NCBI GenBank assembly: GCA_944324425.1
Contig: CALUWE010000002.1
Coordinates: 140,630-204,629, forward strand
DNA: 64,000 bases
Source of the DNA: Candidatus Gastranaerophilales bacterium
GTDB taxonomy: Bacteria > Cyanobacteriota > Vampirovibrionia > Gastranaerophilales > Gastranaerophilaceae
Direction of reading: 5' to 3'
Each line of letters starts with the position of its first letter. Position 1 is the stretch's first letter. The position numbers and the translations under genes were made by a program. Of the stretch, positions 1-8,232 are shown one piece after another. Below the pieces are notes generated by a model. That model did not search any database. It was given only the letters and a program-made list of their open reading frames with translations, and had not been told where the DNA came from.

Positions 1-1
1 C

Positions 2-1534
2 CTTTTGGATGGCGACATTACAAAAACCCCGTTTGATGAAGCGGTTGAATCAAACCTTTCTTTTGTAACATACGGCATATACCAGCAAACCGAAAACAAA
101 TTTTTATACTTTGTTATAAAAGCTTTTTCAATTAAAAAATACAGAATAATTTATTTTTATGACTGCACAAAAGATTTGGAATGCGAGAAAATTTTTGAAG
201 AAAATGAAAAATTAAAAATTCAAAACCAAGAATTTTCAAACATTAATTCAAAAGCGCAAAACCAAGCGGTTAAAATGGCTTTGTTAAACAGAATTATAAC
301 AAGCCTCTCTAAAACTCTTGATATAACAACATTAATTAATAATGCCCTAAAAGAGTTAAGTATAATTTTTGGTGCAAATAAGCTGTATTACGCTAAAAGA
401 ATTAATGAAAACGAATTTGAAATTGAATTTAACTATCCTGAAAATAAAACCCCTGAAGACAAAGTTTTGTATTACGGAAACAAAATTATAGATTCTCTTA
501 AAAACAATCAGCCAAATATAATGACAAGCCTAAAAGACCATGATAAATCTAAAAAGCCCATGAAAACGAGTTTGAATAGAATTATCATGCCGATTCACAA
601 AAGAAACGAACTGTTTTCGGTTATTGTTATTTTTACATCCAAAAAAAATATAACGGAAGAAGAAAGAGAGTTATTGGTCAGCATTTCAATGCAGGTTTCA
701 AACGCAATTTTAAGTGCTAGCTTGTTTATGGAAGTTAACAAACAAAAAGAAGAACTTCAAAAAACCTTAAATGAACTAAAAGAAACACAATTGCAGCTTA
801 TAAATTCGGAAAAAATGGCATCTTTGGGGCAATTAATAGCATCCGTTGCCCATGAAATAAATACACCGTTGGCTTCAATTTCAGCTAATAATGAAATTTT
901 ATCAAAACTTACAAATTCAATTAAAGAAAAAATTGAACCCGATTTGCTTGAAACTTTTGAAGATATAAACAATATTGATAAAGAAGCAATCAAAAGAATT
1001 ACAAATTTGGTTCAATCGCTAAAAAGGTTTGTAAGGCTTGATGAAACGGTTAAACAAACAGCAAATATAAACAAAGAACTTGATCTTACCTTAGAAATTT
1101 TAAGACACAAAACAAAAAAAGGAATTCAAATTGTTAAAAAATACGGCAATATAAAAGAAATTGACTGTTACCCGAATATGCTGAATCAGGTTTTTTTGAA
1201 CATTTTAATGAATTCAATTCAAAGCATTGAAAAAGAAAAAACGGAAAACCCCGAACAAAATGGGGAAATTATTATTTCAACAAAAGAAAAGGATGATTTT
1301 CTTGAAATAAAAATAACGGATAACGGCTTTGGTATAAAAGAAGCCGACAAAAAGAAAATTTTTACGGCCGGCTTTACAACAAAAAAAGTGGGTGAAGGAA
1401 CAGGGCTTGGGCTTGCAATTTGTAAAAAAATAATTGAAAAGCATGAAGGAAAAATCACATTTACATCAAAACAATTGAAAAACAGGGAAAAATCAACAAG
1501 TTTTATAATTTTGCTTCCGATTAAAATAAGTTAA
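2..1534 (+). CDS. Sensor histidine kinase (GAF domain), 5' end outside window
   Basis: Two-component sensor kinase; autophosphorylates on His and passes the phosphate to a response regulator not present here. The frame is open to the left edge and the only early start is a TTG at 5, so the N-terminus is probably missing. Visible in order: a charged coiled stretch (about residues 60-90), a GAF-like domain (about 105-235), a coiled-coil linker, the HisKA dimerisation helix with phospho-acceptor H283 in an AHEINTPL motif, then a HATPase_c domain with N-box (NILMNSI), G1 (DNGFGI) and G2 (GEGTGLGLAI) motifs, so it looks catalytically complete. No membrane segment is visible in the part seen. The input signal is unknown. 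Family call is firm; specific pathway not assignable. Confidence 0.9.
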   Translation, partial: LLDGDITKTPFDEAVESNLSFVTYGIYQQTENKFLYFVIKAFSIKKYRIIYFYDCTKDLECEKIFEENEKLKIQNQEFSNINSKAQNQAVKMALLNRIITSLSKTLDITTLINNALKELSIIFGANKLYYAKRINENEFEIEFNYPENKTPEDKVLYYGNKIIDSLKNNQPNIMTSLKDHDKSKKPMKTSLNRIIMPIHKRNELFSVIVIFTSKKNITEEERELLVSISMQVSNAILSASLFMEVNKQKEELQKTLNELKETQLQLINSEKMASLGQLIASVAHEINTPLASISANNEILSKLTNSIKEKIEPDLLETFEDINNIDKEAIKRITNLVQSLKRFVRLDETVKQTANINKELDLTLEILRHKTKKGIQIVKKYGNIKEIDCYPNMLNQVFLNILMNSIQSIEKEKTENPEQNGEIIISTKEKDDFLEIKITDNGFGIKEADKKKIFTAGFTTKKVGEGTGLGLAICKKIIEKHEGKITFTSKQLKNREKSTSFIILLPIKIS

Positions 1535-1563
1535 ATGGGGTACTGTTCAAAAAAATAAAATTG

Positions 1564-1572
1564 TGATAGAAT
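1564..1572 (+). promoter_or_regulatory. Extended -10 promoter for the 70-aa gene
   Basis: TG-A-TAGAAT is an extended -10 element. It lies about 85 nt before the ATG at 1658, leaving a leader of roughly 80 nt that ends in a purine-rich GGGGGAAG ribosome site. No strong -35 is visible. Confidence 0.4.
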
Positions 1573-1657
1573 TAAAACAGAATGTGGGTGAAGATTTTTT
1601 GTGTTAAGTGCGCAAATTTTTTTCGTTTCATGTTTTATATAAACGGGGGAAGTTGTT

Positions 1658-1870
1658 ATGATAAGTCCGATTCAGCAGAATGTTGTTTTTAAAGGCGGTA
1701 AGGTAGGTAAAGGCGCAGAAGGTTTTACCGGAAATAAGCCTGCTATTCAAACTCAAAGAAGCGTTAGGGGCGATTATATGGCAGCCATTAATAACGTTTT
1801 AAAATTACAGCAAGGTGCAAAAGACAAATTTGACTCAACAACGGGCAATAAAATAAATACTATTGCTTAA
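1658..1870 (+). CDS. Small hypothetical protein, ISPI...VVFKGG N-terminus
   Basis: 70-aa protein that I do not recognise. It starts with ISPIQQNVVFKGG, is rich in Gly, Lys, Gln and Asn, and has no signal peptide or membrane segment. The ATG is preceded by a strong GGGGGAAG ribosome site, and the gene has its own extended -10 promoter and a perfect terminator, so it is a well-bounded single-gene unit. The N-terminal ISPI...F pattern recurs in the GNAT-like protein at 29218-29820. I infer a lineage-specific N-terminal tag or sorting motif; function unknown. Confidence 0.6.
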   Translation: MISPIQQNVVFKGGKVGKGAEGFTGNKPAIQTQRSVRGDYMAAINNVLKLQQGAKDKFDSTTGNKINTIA

Positions 1871-1889
1871 TAAAAGTTTAATTAAAAAA

Positions 1890-1920
1890 ATAACCGGATA
1901 AAACTATCCGGTTATTTTTA
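1890..1920. terminator. Bidirectional intrinsic terminator
   Basis: Perfect 11-bp inverted repeat (1890-1900 with 1905-1915), 4-nt AAAC loop, A-rich on the left and T-rich on the right. It sits between the convergent 70-aa gene and enolase and can serve both. Confidence 0.85.
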
Positions 1921-1924
1921 TTGT

Positions 1925-3259
1925 TTAATAATTACTGCAAGAATTTAATTTAAAATATTTCTTTTCATAAGAACCAAGCCCCAAATATTTGGCGCCATCC
2001 CCTCTGCAGCCTTGAAATTCCCTATTCAATTCACTTTCAATTTCAAGAAGCCTGTTATATTTTGCACATCTTTCAGACCTTGTGATTGAACCTGTTTTAA
2101 TAAGCCCTGAATTAACGCTGACCGCTAAATCAGAAATAAATGTATCTTCTGTTTCGCCGGATCTGTGCGAAATTATTGTTTTATAGCCGTTCATTTTTGC
2201 CATTTTAATGCAATCAAGTGTTTCTGTTAGCGTGCCTATCTGATTTGGCTTAATTAAAATTGCATTTGCCAAATTGTTTTTAATGCCGTCTGTTAACAAT
2301 TTAACATTTGTTGTAAAAAGATCATCTCCCACAAGAAGACATTTGTCGGATAAATTATCCGTTACTATTTTCCATCCTTCAAAATCATCCTGCGCCATAG
2401 GATCTTCTATTGAAATTATTGGGTAATCTTCAATTAAATTTTGAAGATATTTTGACATCTCCAAACTGTTTAATTTTAAATTTTCAGATTTTATTTTATA
2501 ATGTTTTTCACGGTAAAATTCGCTTGATGCAACATCTAAGCAAATTTTAATGTCTTCTGTCGTATATCCGGCTTTATTAATTGCTTCAATTATTAAATCA
2601 AGCGCATCTTTTGTTGAATTAAGATTAGGCGCAAAGCCGCCTTCATCACCAACAGATGTTATCATATTTTCTTTTTTTAAAATTTCTTTCAAAGAATGAA
2701 ATGTTTCAACCGCCATTCTGAGCCCCGAATGAAAACTGTCAGCGCCAACGGGTGTTATCATAAATTCCTGAAATTCAAGGTTATTATCCGCATGAACTCC
2801 GCCGTTTATAATGTTTATCATAGGCGTTGGCAAAATGTTTGCATTAATTCCGCCCAAATATTTATATAAAGGAATATTTAAAAATTTTGAAGCTAGTCTT
2901 GCACATGCTAAAGATACCCCTAAAATTGCATTTGCACCCAAATTTTTTTTATTTTCGGTACCATCCGTTTCAATTAAGATTTCATCTACTTTTCTCTGCT
3001 CTAAAACAGATGTCCCGATTAATGCTTTTGAAATTTTCTCTTTAACGTTTTTAACCGCCCCTAAAACGCCTTTGCCCATATAAACCGTTTTTTCGTTATC
3101 TCTTAATTCATAAGCTTCATGAATTCCGGTTGAAGCACCCGACGGAACGGAAGCCGATGCCGTTAACCCTGAATTTAATTCAACTTCAACTGCAATTGTG
3201 GGGTTTCCTCTTGAATCCAAAATTTGCCTTGCATTAATGTTTTTAATCTTTTCTTGCAT
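1925..3259 (-). CDS. eno: Enolase
   Basis: Glycolytic 2-phosphoglycerate dehydratase (2-phosphoglycerate to phosphoenolpyruvate), cytosolic, Mg-dependent. The 444-aa product has the family N-terminus ([11 protein letters not shown]), the flexible loop (PSGASTG), metal ligands in the [10 protein letters not shown] segment and GDDLF, and the signature LIKPNQIGT with SHRSGETED near the C-terminus. An upstream in-frame ATG at 3295 would add 12 residues, but an AGGAGG site lies just before the ATG at 3259 and the family begins there, so I take 3259. Single gene, divergent from the HEAT-like gene, ending at a shared terminator. The identification is secure. Confidence 0.97.
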   Translation of the reverse strand: MQEKIKNINARQILDSRGNPTIAVEVELNSGLTASASVPSGASTGIHEAYELRDNEKTVYMGKGVLGAVKNVKEKISKALIGTSVLEQRKVDEILIETDGTENKKNLGANAILGVSLACARLASKFLNIPLYKYLGGINANILPTPMINIINGGVHADNNLEFQEFMITPVGADSFHSGLRMAVETFHSLKEILKKENMITSVGDEGGFAPNLNSTKDALDLIIEAINKAGYTTEDIKICLDVASSEFYREKHYKIKSENLKLNSLEMSKYLQNLIEDYPIISIEDPMAQDDFEGWKIVTDNLSDKCLLVGDDLFTTNVKLLTDGIKNNLANAILIKPNQIGTLTETLDCIKMAKMNGYKTIISHRSGETEDTFISDLAVSVNSGLIKTGSITRSERCAKYNRLLEIESELNREFQGCRGDGAKYLGLGSYEKKYFKLNSCSNY

Positions 3260-3392
3260 AAAAACCTCCTTTTTAAAAAATATAAAGGGGCGCAAGATAG
3301 CTTACAATTAGAGTATCGGGGGTAATCTTTATAAACCTTTACTTTGATATAAAGATTATATTAAAAAAAACGGGTTTTCATTTTTTTTAACT

Positions 3393-3398
3393 TATAAT
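3393..3398 (+). promoter_or_regulatory. -10 element for the HEAT-like gene
   Basis: Perfect TATAAT 35 nt before the ATG at 3434, which itself has an AAAGGAG ribosome site. No clear -35. The 174-bp enolase/HEAT-like divergent gap is otherwise AT-rich and I see nothing else in it. Confidence 0.4.
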
Positions 3399-3433
3399 TC
3401 AAAATATCAAATGGTTCACATAAAGGAGAAGAA

Positions 3434-3760
3434 ATGCAGGCAGTATTAACCACAAACGTAATGAGAGAAATTAAAGATACAAAAAATGAACTTTCAATTT
3501 TATTTGAACAGTTAAATAGTGCTGATAATGCTTTAAAAAGCAAAATTGAAAATGAAGTTGTAAGTTTTGGTGATAGTGCCATTGAATTTCTTATTGATAA
3601 ATTAACAGGTTCAAAAGGCGTTCAAAGAGGCGTTGCCGCAATGAGCTTAATTAGAATCGGCGAAAACTCAATCAGACCCTTAAGACAATTGGCAGATGCA
3701 AACAAAAACTTTGTTTGGGTTGCAAATTATATTATTAAAGAAATTGAAGGAACTTTCTAA
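3434..3760 (+). CDS. HEAT-repeat-like small protein
   Basis: 108-aa all-helical protein. Residues about 40-105 read as one and a half HEAT/PBS-lyase-type repeats (AIEFLIDKLTGSKGVQRGVAAMSLIRIGENSIRPL), the type used for protein-protein contacts. There is no signal peptide. Start chosen from the AAAGGAG site 6-7 nt upstream. Monocistronic: own -10 upstream and a very long hairpin terminator downstream. In cyanobacteria such repeats occur in phycobilin lyases, but nothing here supports that role; more likely an adaptor. Function unassigned. Confidence 0.65.
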   Translation: MQAVLTTNVMREIKDTKNELSILFEQLNSADNALKSKIENEVVSFGDSAIEFLIDKLTGSKGVQRGVAAMSLIRIGENSIRPLRQLADANKNFVWVANYIIKEIEGTF

Positions 3761-3889
3761 CCCTCTTCTCATAATATCCGTAATATCCAACCCCTTAAAG
3801 CCTTTTAAGACAAAAATATCGGATGGGACAATAAAACAAAATAAAATAACCCACAAAGATAGTCGATAGAGGCAATGAAGATAATATTT

Positions 3890-3935
3890 TAAAAGTGCAT
3901 AATTCAACTAAAGCTAGTTAATTATGCACTTTTTG
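3890..3935 (+). terminator. Long hairpin terminator or attenuator before the SLH gene
   Basis: 14-bp perfect stem (3891-3904 with 3920-3933), extended past one bulged C by 5 more pairs, AAGC loop, closing in a short T-run. It terminates the HEAT-like gene. Because it ends only about 35 nt before the SLH gene start it could also sit in that gene's leader and attenuate it; no promoter is obvious between them. Confidence 0.7.
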
Positions 3936-3969
3936 CATGAAAAAAATATTTTCTTTAAAAGGAGGAAAG

Positions 3970-5901
3970 ATGACCACAAAAAAATTCTTTTTGACAGCTA
4001 CTTTAGTCGCTACCGTCTTTGCCTTTACGGTACCTGTCAGTTTTGCTGCATGTTCAACGGGAGGTGCTTGCCCTGTTGAATCAGTTCAAAAGGTAACGCC
4101 TGATACTGCAACATGTTCTAAATGCAAACAAACAACAGACAAATGCAAATGTAAAAAGGCAAAAAAAAAGAAGAAGTGCGACCCCTGCGAAACGGGGGCA
4201 GCAGCACCGTGCGACCCATGCCAAAAGGCAATGGATGATTGCAACAAATGCAAAAAAGATAAGTGTGCAAAACCCTGTTATGATGACACAAAGGTAAACA
4301 CAAATCTTCAAACTTATACCTACCCTAATTCCATTTATTCGACTGCAAACAACGCGGTTGTGGGCGAAGCAAACAGCTCTGCCATTATTAAAGACTCAAA
4401 AATGGGCAAAATTGCGGGTGTTCCTGTTGAAGACAACTGCATAACAGGCGCAGCGGCCCCAATTTTGGATGAAAAAGTTCTTCCGAAAAGCGATTGCTGC
4501 CCTGAACCTAACATTCAATCGCCAAACACAATGAAGGCTATTTACAAAGAAATGGAGCCTTGCTGCAACTCAAAATCCGATTGCGGCTGCGCAACAGGCG
4601 GTGCTGCCGGTATGTTTGATCAAAAATACCCCGATGTACCGAATAATTATTGGGCATCAGGCGATATTAACCGCTTAACAGACCAATGTGTTGTTGTAGG
4701 GTATCCTGATAATATGTTCAAACCAAATAAAAATATCTCACGTGCTGAAATGGCGTCTATGGTTGTAAAGGGCTACAACCTTGAAAATACACCCTTAAGT
4801 GCTTCGGGCGATTTTAAAGATGTTCCGAAAAACCACTGGGCATATGAGGCAATTAATAAAGGTGTTTCATCAGATATGCTCGCAGGACATCCTGACGGTA
4901 AATTTGCCCCAAACAGCCCGATTACAAGGTGTGAAGCTATGAGCATTTTATCTAAAGGCGTAAATTGCCCGATGGATGCTTGCAAGGCTGATGAAATTTT
5001 AAGCAAATACAAAGACGGAAATCAAGTTCCTTCTTGGGCAAAAGAACATGTTGCAAAAGCAATAGATAACGGCGCCCTGAAAGATAACCAAACACCCGAT
5101 AAAATAAGACCCAAAGACAATGCAACACGTGCTGAAATATCATCAATGCTTCAAAACGTAAGAATTGCAGGGGGCTATGATACTGCTCAAACAAAAACAG
5201 CAATAGGTCCTTCTAAAACAACTTACGTTGAAAAAGAAACACCCGTTTGCATTCCTACTTTATCTTTAGAAATGAAAGATATAATTAACGCTAAAAACGC
5301 AAACGTTGGTGAAAGATTTGCAGCTGTAACAAAACACGAAATTACAATAGACGGTGTTAATTTCCCTTGCGGAAGCCGAGTAAACGGTAAAGTAACAGAA
5401 GTTGTAAGACCTTCTAAATGTGATGACGGCGCACTTAAACTTGCATTCACTGAAATTGTTGATTGCAACGGCTGCAAACACCCTCTGCCAAAACAAGTTT
5501 TAACCGCAAGAATTGAAAAACAAAAAGATGTAAACGGAATTATAAGATTTATTGAAATGCCGTTCACTCTTGTTGGTTCAACCTTAGGTAACGTAGGCAG
5601 AACCGTTGGCGGTATGCTTGTCGGCCTCGGTAACGCATCTGAAGCATTATTAGACCAAGTAGGCACAGGTACGGGCGAATTGTTCTCGGCTAACTTTAAA
5701 GCTGCGGGCAGAAGCTATGGCGACGGTATTAAAACAACCCTTAAAGCTCCTGTTGACTTAACAAGAACCGCACTATCAGGCACAATGGGCTTATTCCAAA
5801 ACGCAGGTGATGAAATCACATACGTTGTGGACGGTTCAGGCAACAGAATCTCAAGGGTTAACCCAAAAGAAACCGTTACTATTGCCTTTGGTAACAACTA
5901 A
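3970..5901 (+). CDS. Secreted Cys-rich protein with three SLH domains
   Basis: 643-aa envelope protein. Start 3970 is set by an AAAGGAGG site and yields a clean signal peptide (basic n-region, hydrophobic core, cut after SFA about residue 22); the upstream ATG at 3937 would bury the signal. Then a striking Cys/Lys/Pro-rich segment (about 25-105; CSKC, CKC, CDPC and CNKC pairs), more Cys to about 210, three SLH domains (about 215-395; each with YPDVP/WA...AI and F-P-x-x-x-I-(S/T)RAE motifs) and a C-terminal domain (about 420-643) ending in YVVDGSGNRISRV. SLH domains bind pyruvylated cell-wall polymer, so the protein probably links peptidoglycan to the outer envelope. The Cys clusters could bind metal or form disulfides. 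Function beyond anchoring unknown. Confidence 0.85.
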   Translation: MTTKKFFLTATLVATVFAFTVPVSFAACSTGGACPVESVQKVTPDTATCSKCKQTTDKCKCKKAKKKKKCDPCETGAAAPCDPCQKAMDDCNKCKKDKCAKPCYDDTKVNTNLQTYTYPNSIYSTANNAVVGEANSSAIIKDSKMGKIAGVPVEDNCITGAAAPILDEKVLPKSDCCPEPNIQSPNTMKAIYKEMEPCCNSKSDCGCATGGAAGMFDQKYPDVPNNYWASGDINRLTDQCVVVGYPDNMFKPNKNISRAEMASMVVKGYNLENTPLSASGDFKDVPKNHWAYEAINKGVSSDMLAGHPDGKFAPNSPITRCEAMSILSKGVNCPMDACKADEILSKYKDGNQVPSWAKEHVAKAIDNGALKDNQTPDKIRPKDNATRAEISSMLQNVRIAGGYDTAQTKTAIGPSKTTYVEKETPVCIPTLSLEMKDIINAKNANVGERFAAVTKHEITIDGVNFPCGSRVNGKVTEVVRPSKCDDGALKLAFTEIVDCNGCKHPLPKQVLTARIEKQKDVNGIIRFIEMPFTLVGSTLGNVGRTVGGMLVGLGNASEALLDQVGTGTGELFSANFKAAGRSYGDGIKTTLKAPVDLTRTALSGTMGLFQNAGDEITYVVDGSGNRISRVNPKETVTIAFGNN

Positions 5902-5959
5902 AAAACAACAATTTTATAAAATAATCAAAAAGGAACGGTTTGTTGTTTTGACCTCCTTT

Positions 5960-5990
5960 AAGGGCTTCTTTAATAAAAGGGGCCCTTTTT
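5960..5990. terminator. Terminator after the SLH gene
   Basis: AAGGGC...GCCCTT hairpin (5960-5965 with 5982-5987, imperfect inner pairing) followed by T5. It overlaps the stop of the convergent YhcH-like gene. Confidence 0.6.
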
Positions 5991-6432
5991 AAATTTTTAT
6001 TTTAACAATTGCTTTTTTAACCGCTTTGCTTTCATTTTCAAAATTCATGCAGGGGCTGTGAACATCATCAGGGTATAAAACAACAAATTTATTTTTCTCT
6101 AAATAAACCGTGTTTAATTTTCTGTTTGGCGTTTCAAAAAATTCAATGTCTTTATCATCATTATATTCAATATTAACTTTTAAATCTTTTCTGTCTGTTA
6201 TATAAACTTTTTCTTCCCCTTGAATTAAAAATTGAATATCTATATATTTTCTGTGAGCTTCAAGCTTAATTTCGCTATCACCCCTTGTTTTGTATTCGTC
6301 AATGTTTATAAATGCCTTACCAGAAATTATGTGGCGCCCTGTTGGAATGTTTGGGTCAATATTTAAAATAAATTCTTTAACTTCAGGGGCTATACCGTAT
6401 AAATCAATGTTTTTAAAATCATCAAATATCAT
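5989..6432 (-). CDS. YhcH/YjgK/YiaL family (DUF386) protein
   Basis: 147-aa cupin-like protein of the YhcH/YjgK/YiaL (EbgC-like) family. Recognised from EAHRKYIDIQFLIQGEE and the metal-site-like PDDVHSPC near residue 125, with normal family length. Members are linked to sialic acid or other sugar catabolism and some bind a metal; the substrate here is unknown. It starts 2 nt after the stop of the upstream glycosyltransferase (a GGGAAA ribosome site lies inside that gene's end), so the two are translationally coupled. That suggests a sugar-modification or salvage role. Confidence 0.85.
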   Translation of the reverse strand: MIFDDFKNIDLYGIAPEVKEFILNIDPNIPTGRHIISGKAFINIDEYKTRGDSEIKLEAHRKYIDIQFLIQGEEKVYITDRKDLKVNIEYNDDKDIEFFETPNRKLNTVYLEKNKFVVLYPDDVHSPCMNFENESKAVKKAIVKIKI

Positions 6433-6434
6433 AA

Positions 6435-8087
6435 TTATTTCCCTTTATAAAATATAACTGCCATAGAACCTTTATCTTGAAACATTTTAACAGGAATATA
6501 GTTATTTAAAATAAAAGTGCATATTTTAAAAGCATATGTGTTGCAAATTTCACCTTTATTATAACTTCCTGTCTGCATATTGGTAACAACAAAATAATCG
6601 GGTGCATATTTTTTATAATGTTCAACTATCTTATCTTCCCCAAAACCTTCCGTGTATAAGGGAATTAAAGAATTATAAAACCCGTCGGGCGTGTTTTTCT
6701 TTGCCGTTAAAAAATTAATAATCAGCCCCTCAGGCAAAATTAAAATATTCGGATTTTCTTCTTTTATATTATCAATATAGTTTATTATATCGCTTGTAAT
6801 TTTTCCCCATTCGTTAACCGTTGTAATCATTCCCTTTTCGGTTTCAATTTTGCCCTGCATATTAACAGCCCAAGACAAATTGGTTAAAAGAAAACTTGAT
6901 AACATTACAAGCAAGAATATACCAATTGAATTAACAAAATTTTTATTCAAATTGTTTTTTAACAAAATAAAAAATGAAATTAAAACAGAAGGCGCATAAT
7001 AAATGCCGTAATTAACGTGCGATAAACCCCATAAAGATTTTAAGCTGATTGAAAGAGAGCTTAAAATAACAATATTTTCCAAAAAATTATTTTTCTTAAA
7101 TCTGAAAACAAAAAGAACCAAAGTTAAAAAAGTCAAAAAGAGATAATCTGTCTGTCTTATATAATTTGAACCGTAATAAAAACAAACCGAAATAACAATC
7201 GCAGATAAAATTTTCAGAAATATATTTTTTTTGTTAAAAAGAAATACGGCAGGGATTATAAAAATTAAATAAATTAAATCCGAAAGCAAAGAATCAAGCC
7301 AACCAAGCCAAACATTATTTGTATAATACACCCCTTGAGTTGTATAAAACACTTTCATGGCATCGGTGAAGGTGAAACTTTTAATCACTTTTAGAGTATC
7401 AATTAAATTAGATATTGTCAGCCCTTGAATAAATAAAACAATAAAAGAAAAAACAATCGGAGCAAAATAGCTTAAATATGATTTTATAATCAATTTTAAA
7501 TTTTTTGTCCTTAAAATCACAATGCTTAAAGGAAGAATATAAAGCAAAAAATCATATTTGTTTATAAAAGATAAACCTCCGAAAAATGAGGCCAAAACTA
7601 AATTTTTCTCTTTTTTGTTTTCGTCAAACTTTATCAAAAAATAAAGAGAAACTAAAAAACAAACTAAACCGTATAAAACAGCATAAGAATAAGGAAGAGT
7701 ATAGTTAAAAATTCTTGTAGCCAAACACCCGACTACAATTACAAATAAAGTTATTGCAATTGAAACAAAGTTTGATAAAAATTTCTTTGAAATTAAATAA
7801 ACAAAAGAAACAATTAAAAGGGCTGAAATTGTCCCTATTCCATATAAAGTATTAAGGTTTTCGCCAAAAATTTTATATAAAAAAGCATTAAACAAATATG
7901 AAAAAGGGCCATAGATACAAAATAAATCTTTATATAAAATTTTCCCCTCTAAAATTGCTTTAGGGTAATAAATTTCTCTGCCTACATCAATATAAATGTT
8001 TGCAACCGTTCCAACCGATAAAAAAAGGCAAAATAGTGCCAAAATTAAGAGTATTATTAACGTTTTATTTTTTTTTATAAACTCCAT
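6435..8087 (-). CDS. GT-C type membrane glycosyltransferase (GT39/ArnT-like)
   Basis: 550-aa polytopic protein with about 11-12 hydrophobic segments. The first periplasmic loop carries the acidic DVGREIYYPKAILEG motif that PMT/ArnT-like GT-C enzymes use in catalysis, followed by LYKDLFCIYGPFSYLF. Such enzymes move a sugar from a polyprenyl-phosphate carrier to lipid, glycan or protein outside the membrane. The C-terminal soluble part (about 425-550) contains NEWGKI and DYFVVTN. Likely partner: a polyprenyl-P-sugar synthase such as the GT2 protein at 23423. A TGC-TAGATT element 6 nt before the ATG suggests leaderless transcription. Acceptor unknown. Confidence 0.8.
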   Translation of the reverse strand: MEFIKKNKTLIILLILALFCLFLSVGTVANIYIDVGREIYYPKAILEGKILYKDLFCIYGPFSYLFNAFLYKIFGENLNTLYGIGTISALLIVSFVYLISKKFLSNFVSIAITLFVIVVGCLATRIFNYTLPYSYAVLYGLVCFLVSLYFLIKFDENKKEKNLVLASFFGGLSFINKYDFLLYILPLSIVILRTKNLKLIIKSYLSYFAPIVFSFIVLFIQGLTISNLIDTLKVIKSFTFTDAMKVFYTTQGVYYTNNVWLGWLDSLLSDLIYLIFIIPAVFLFNKKNIFLKILSAIVISVCFYYGSNYIRQTDYLFLTFLTLVLFVFRFKKNNFLENIVILSSLSISLKSLWGLSHVNYGIYYAPSVLISFFILLKNNLNKNFVNSIGIFLLVMLSSFLLTNLSWAVNMQGKIETEKGMITTVNEWGKITSDIINYIDNIKEENPNILILPEGLIINFLTAKKNTPDGFYNSLIPLYTEGFGEDKIVEHYKKYAPDYFVVTNMQTGSYNKGEICNTYAFKICTFILNNYIPVKMFQDKGSMAVIFYKGK

Positions 8088-8232
8088 TTCTAAAATCTAG
8101 CAAACAAAAAATTAAAAAGCAAATTATTATAATTGTAAATTTTTGTAAACATGATATTTGCATGTATTAAAGGTTTTTAGCCTTTTTGTCGACTTATATG
8201 AAGTTAAGGAAGGATAAGAAAAGGAAAATTGT

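Noticed and set aside
5223..5666. 147-codon minus-strand ORF inside the SLH gene
   Set aside because: Shadow of the real gene; its product is Ser/Thr/Pro-rich with no recognisable motif.
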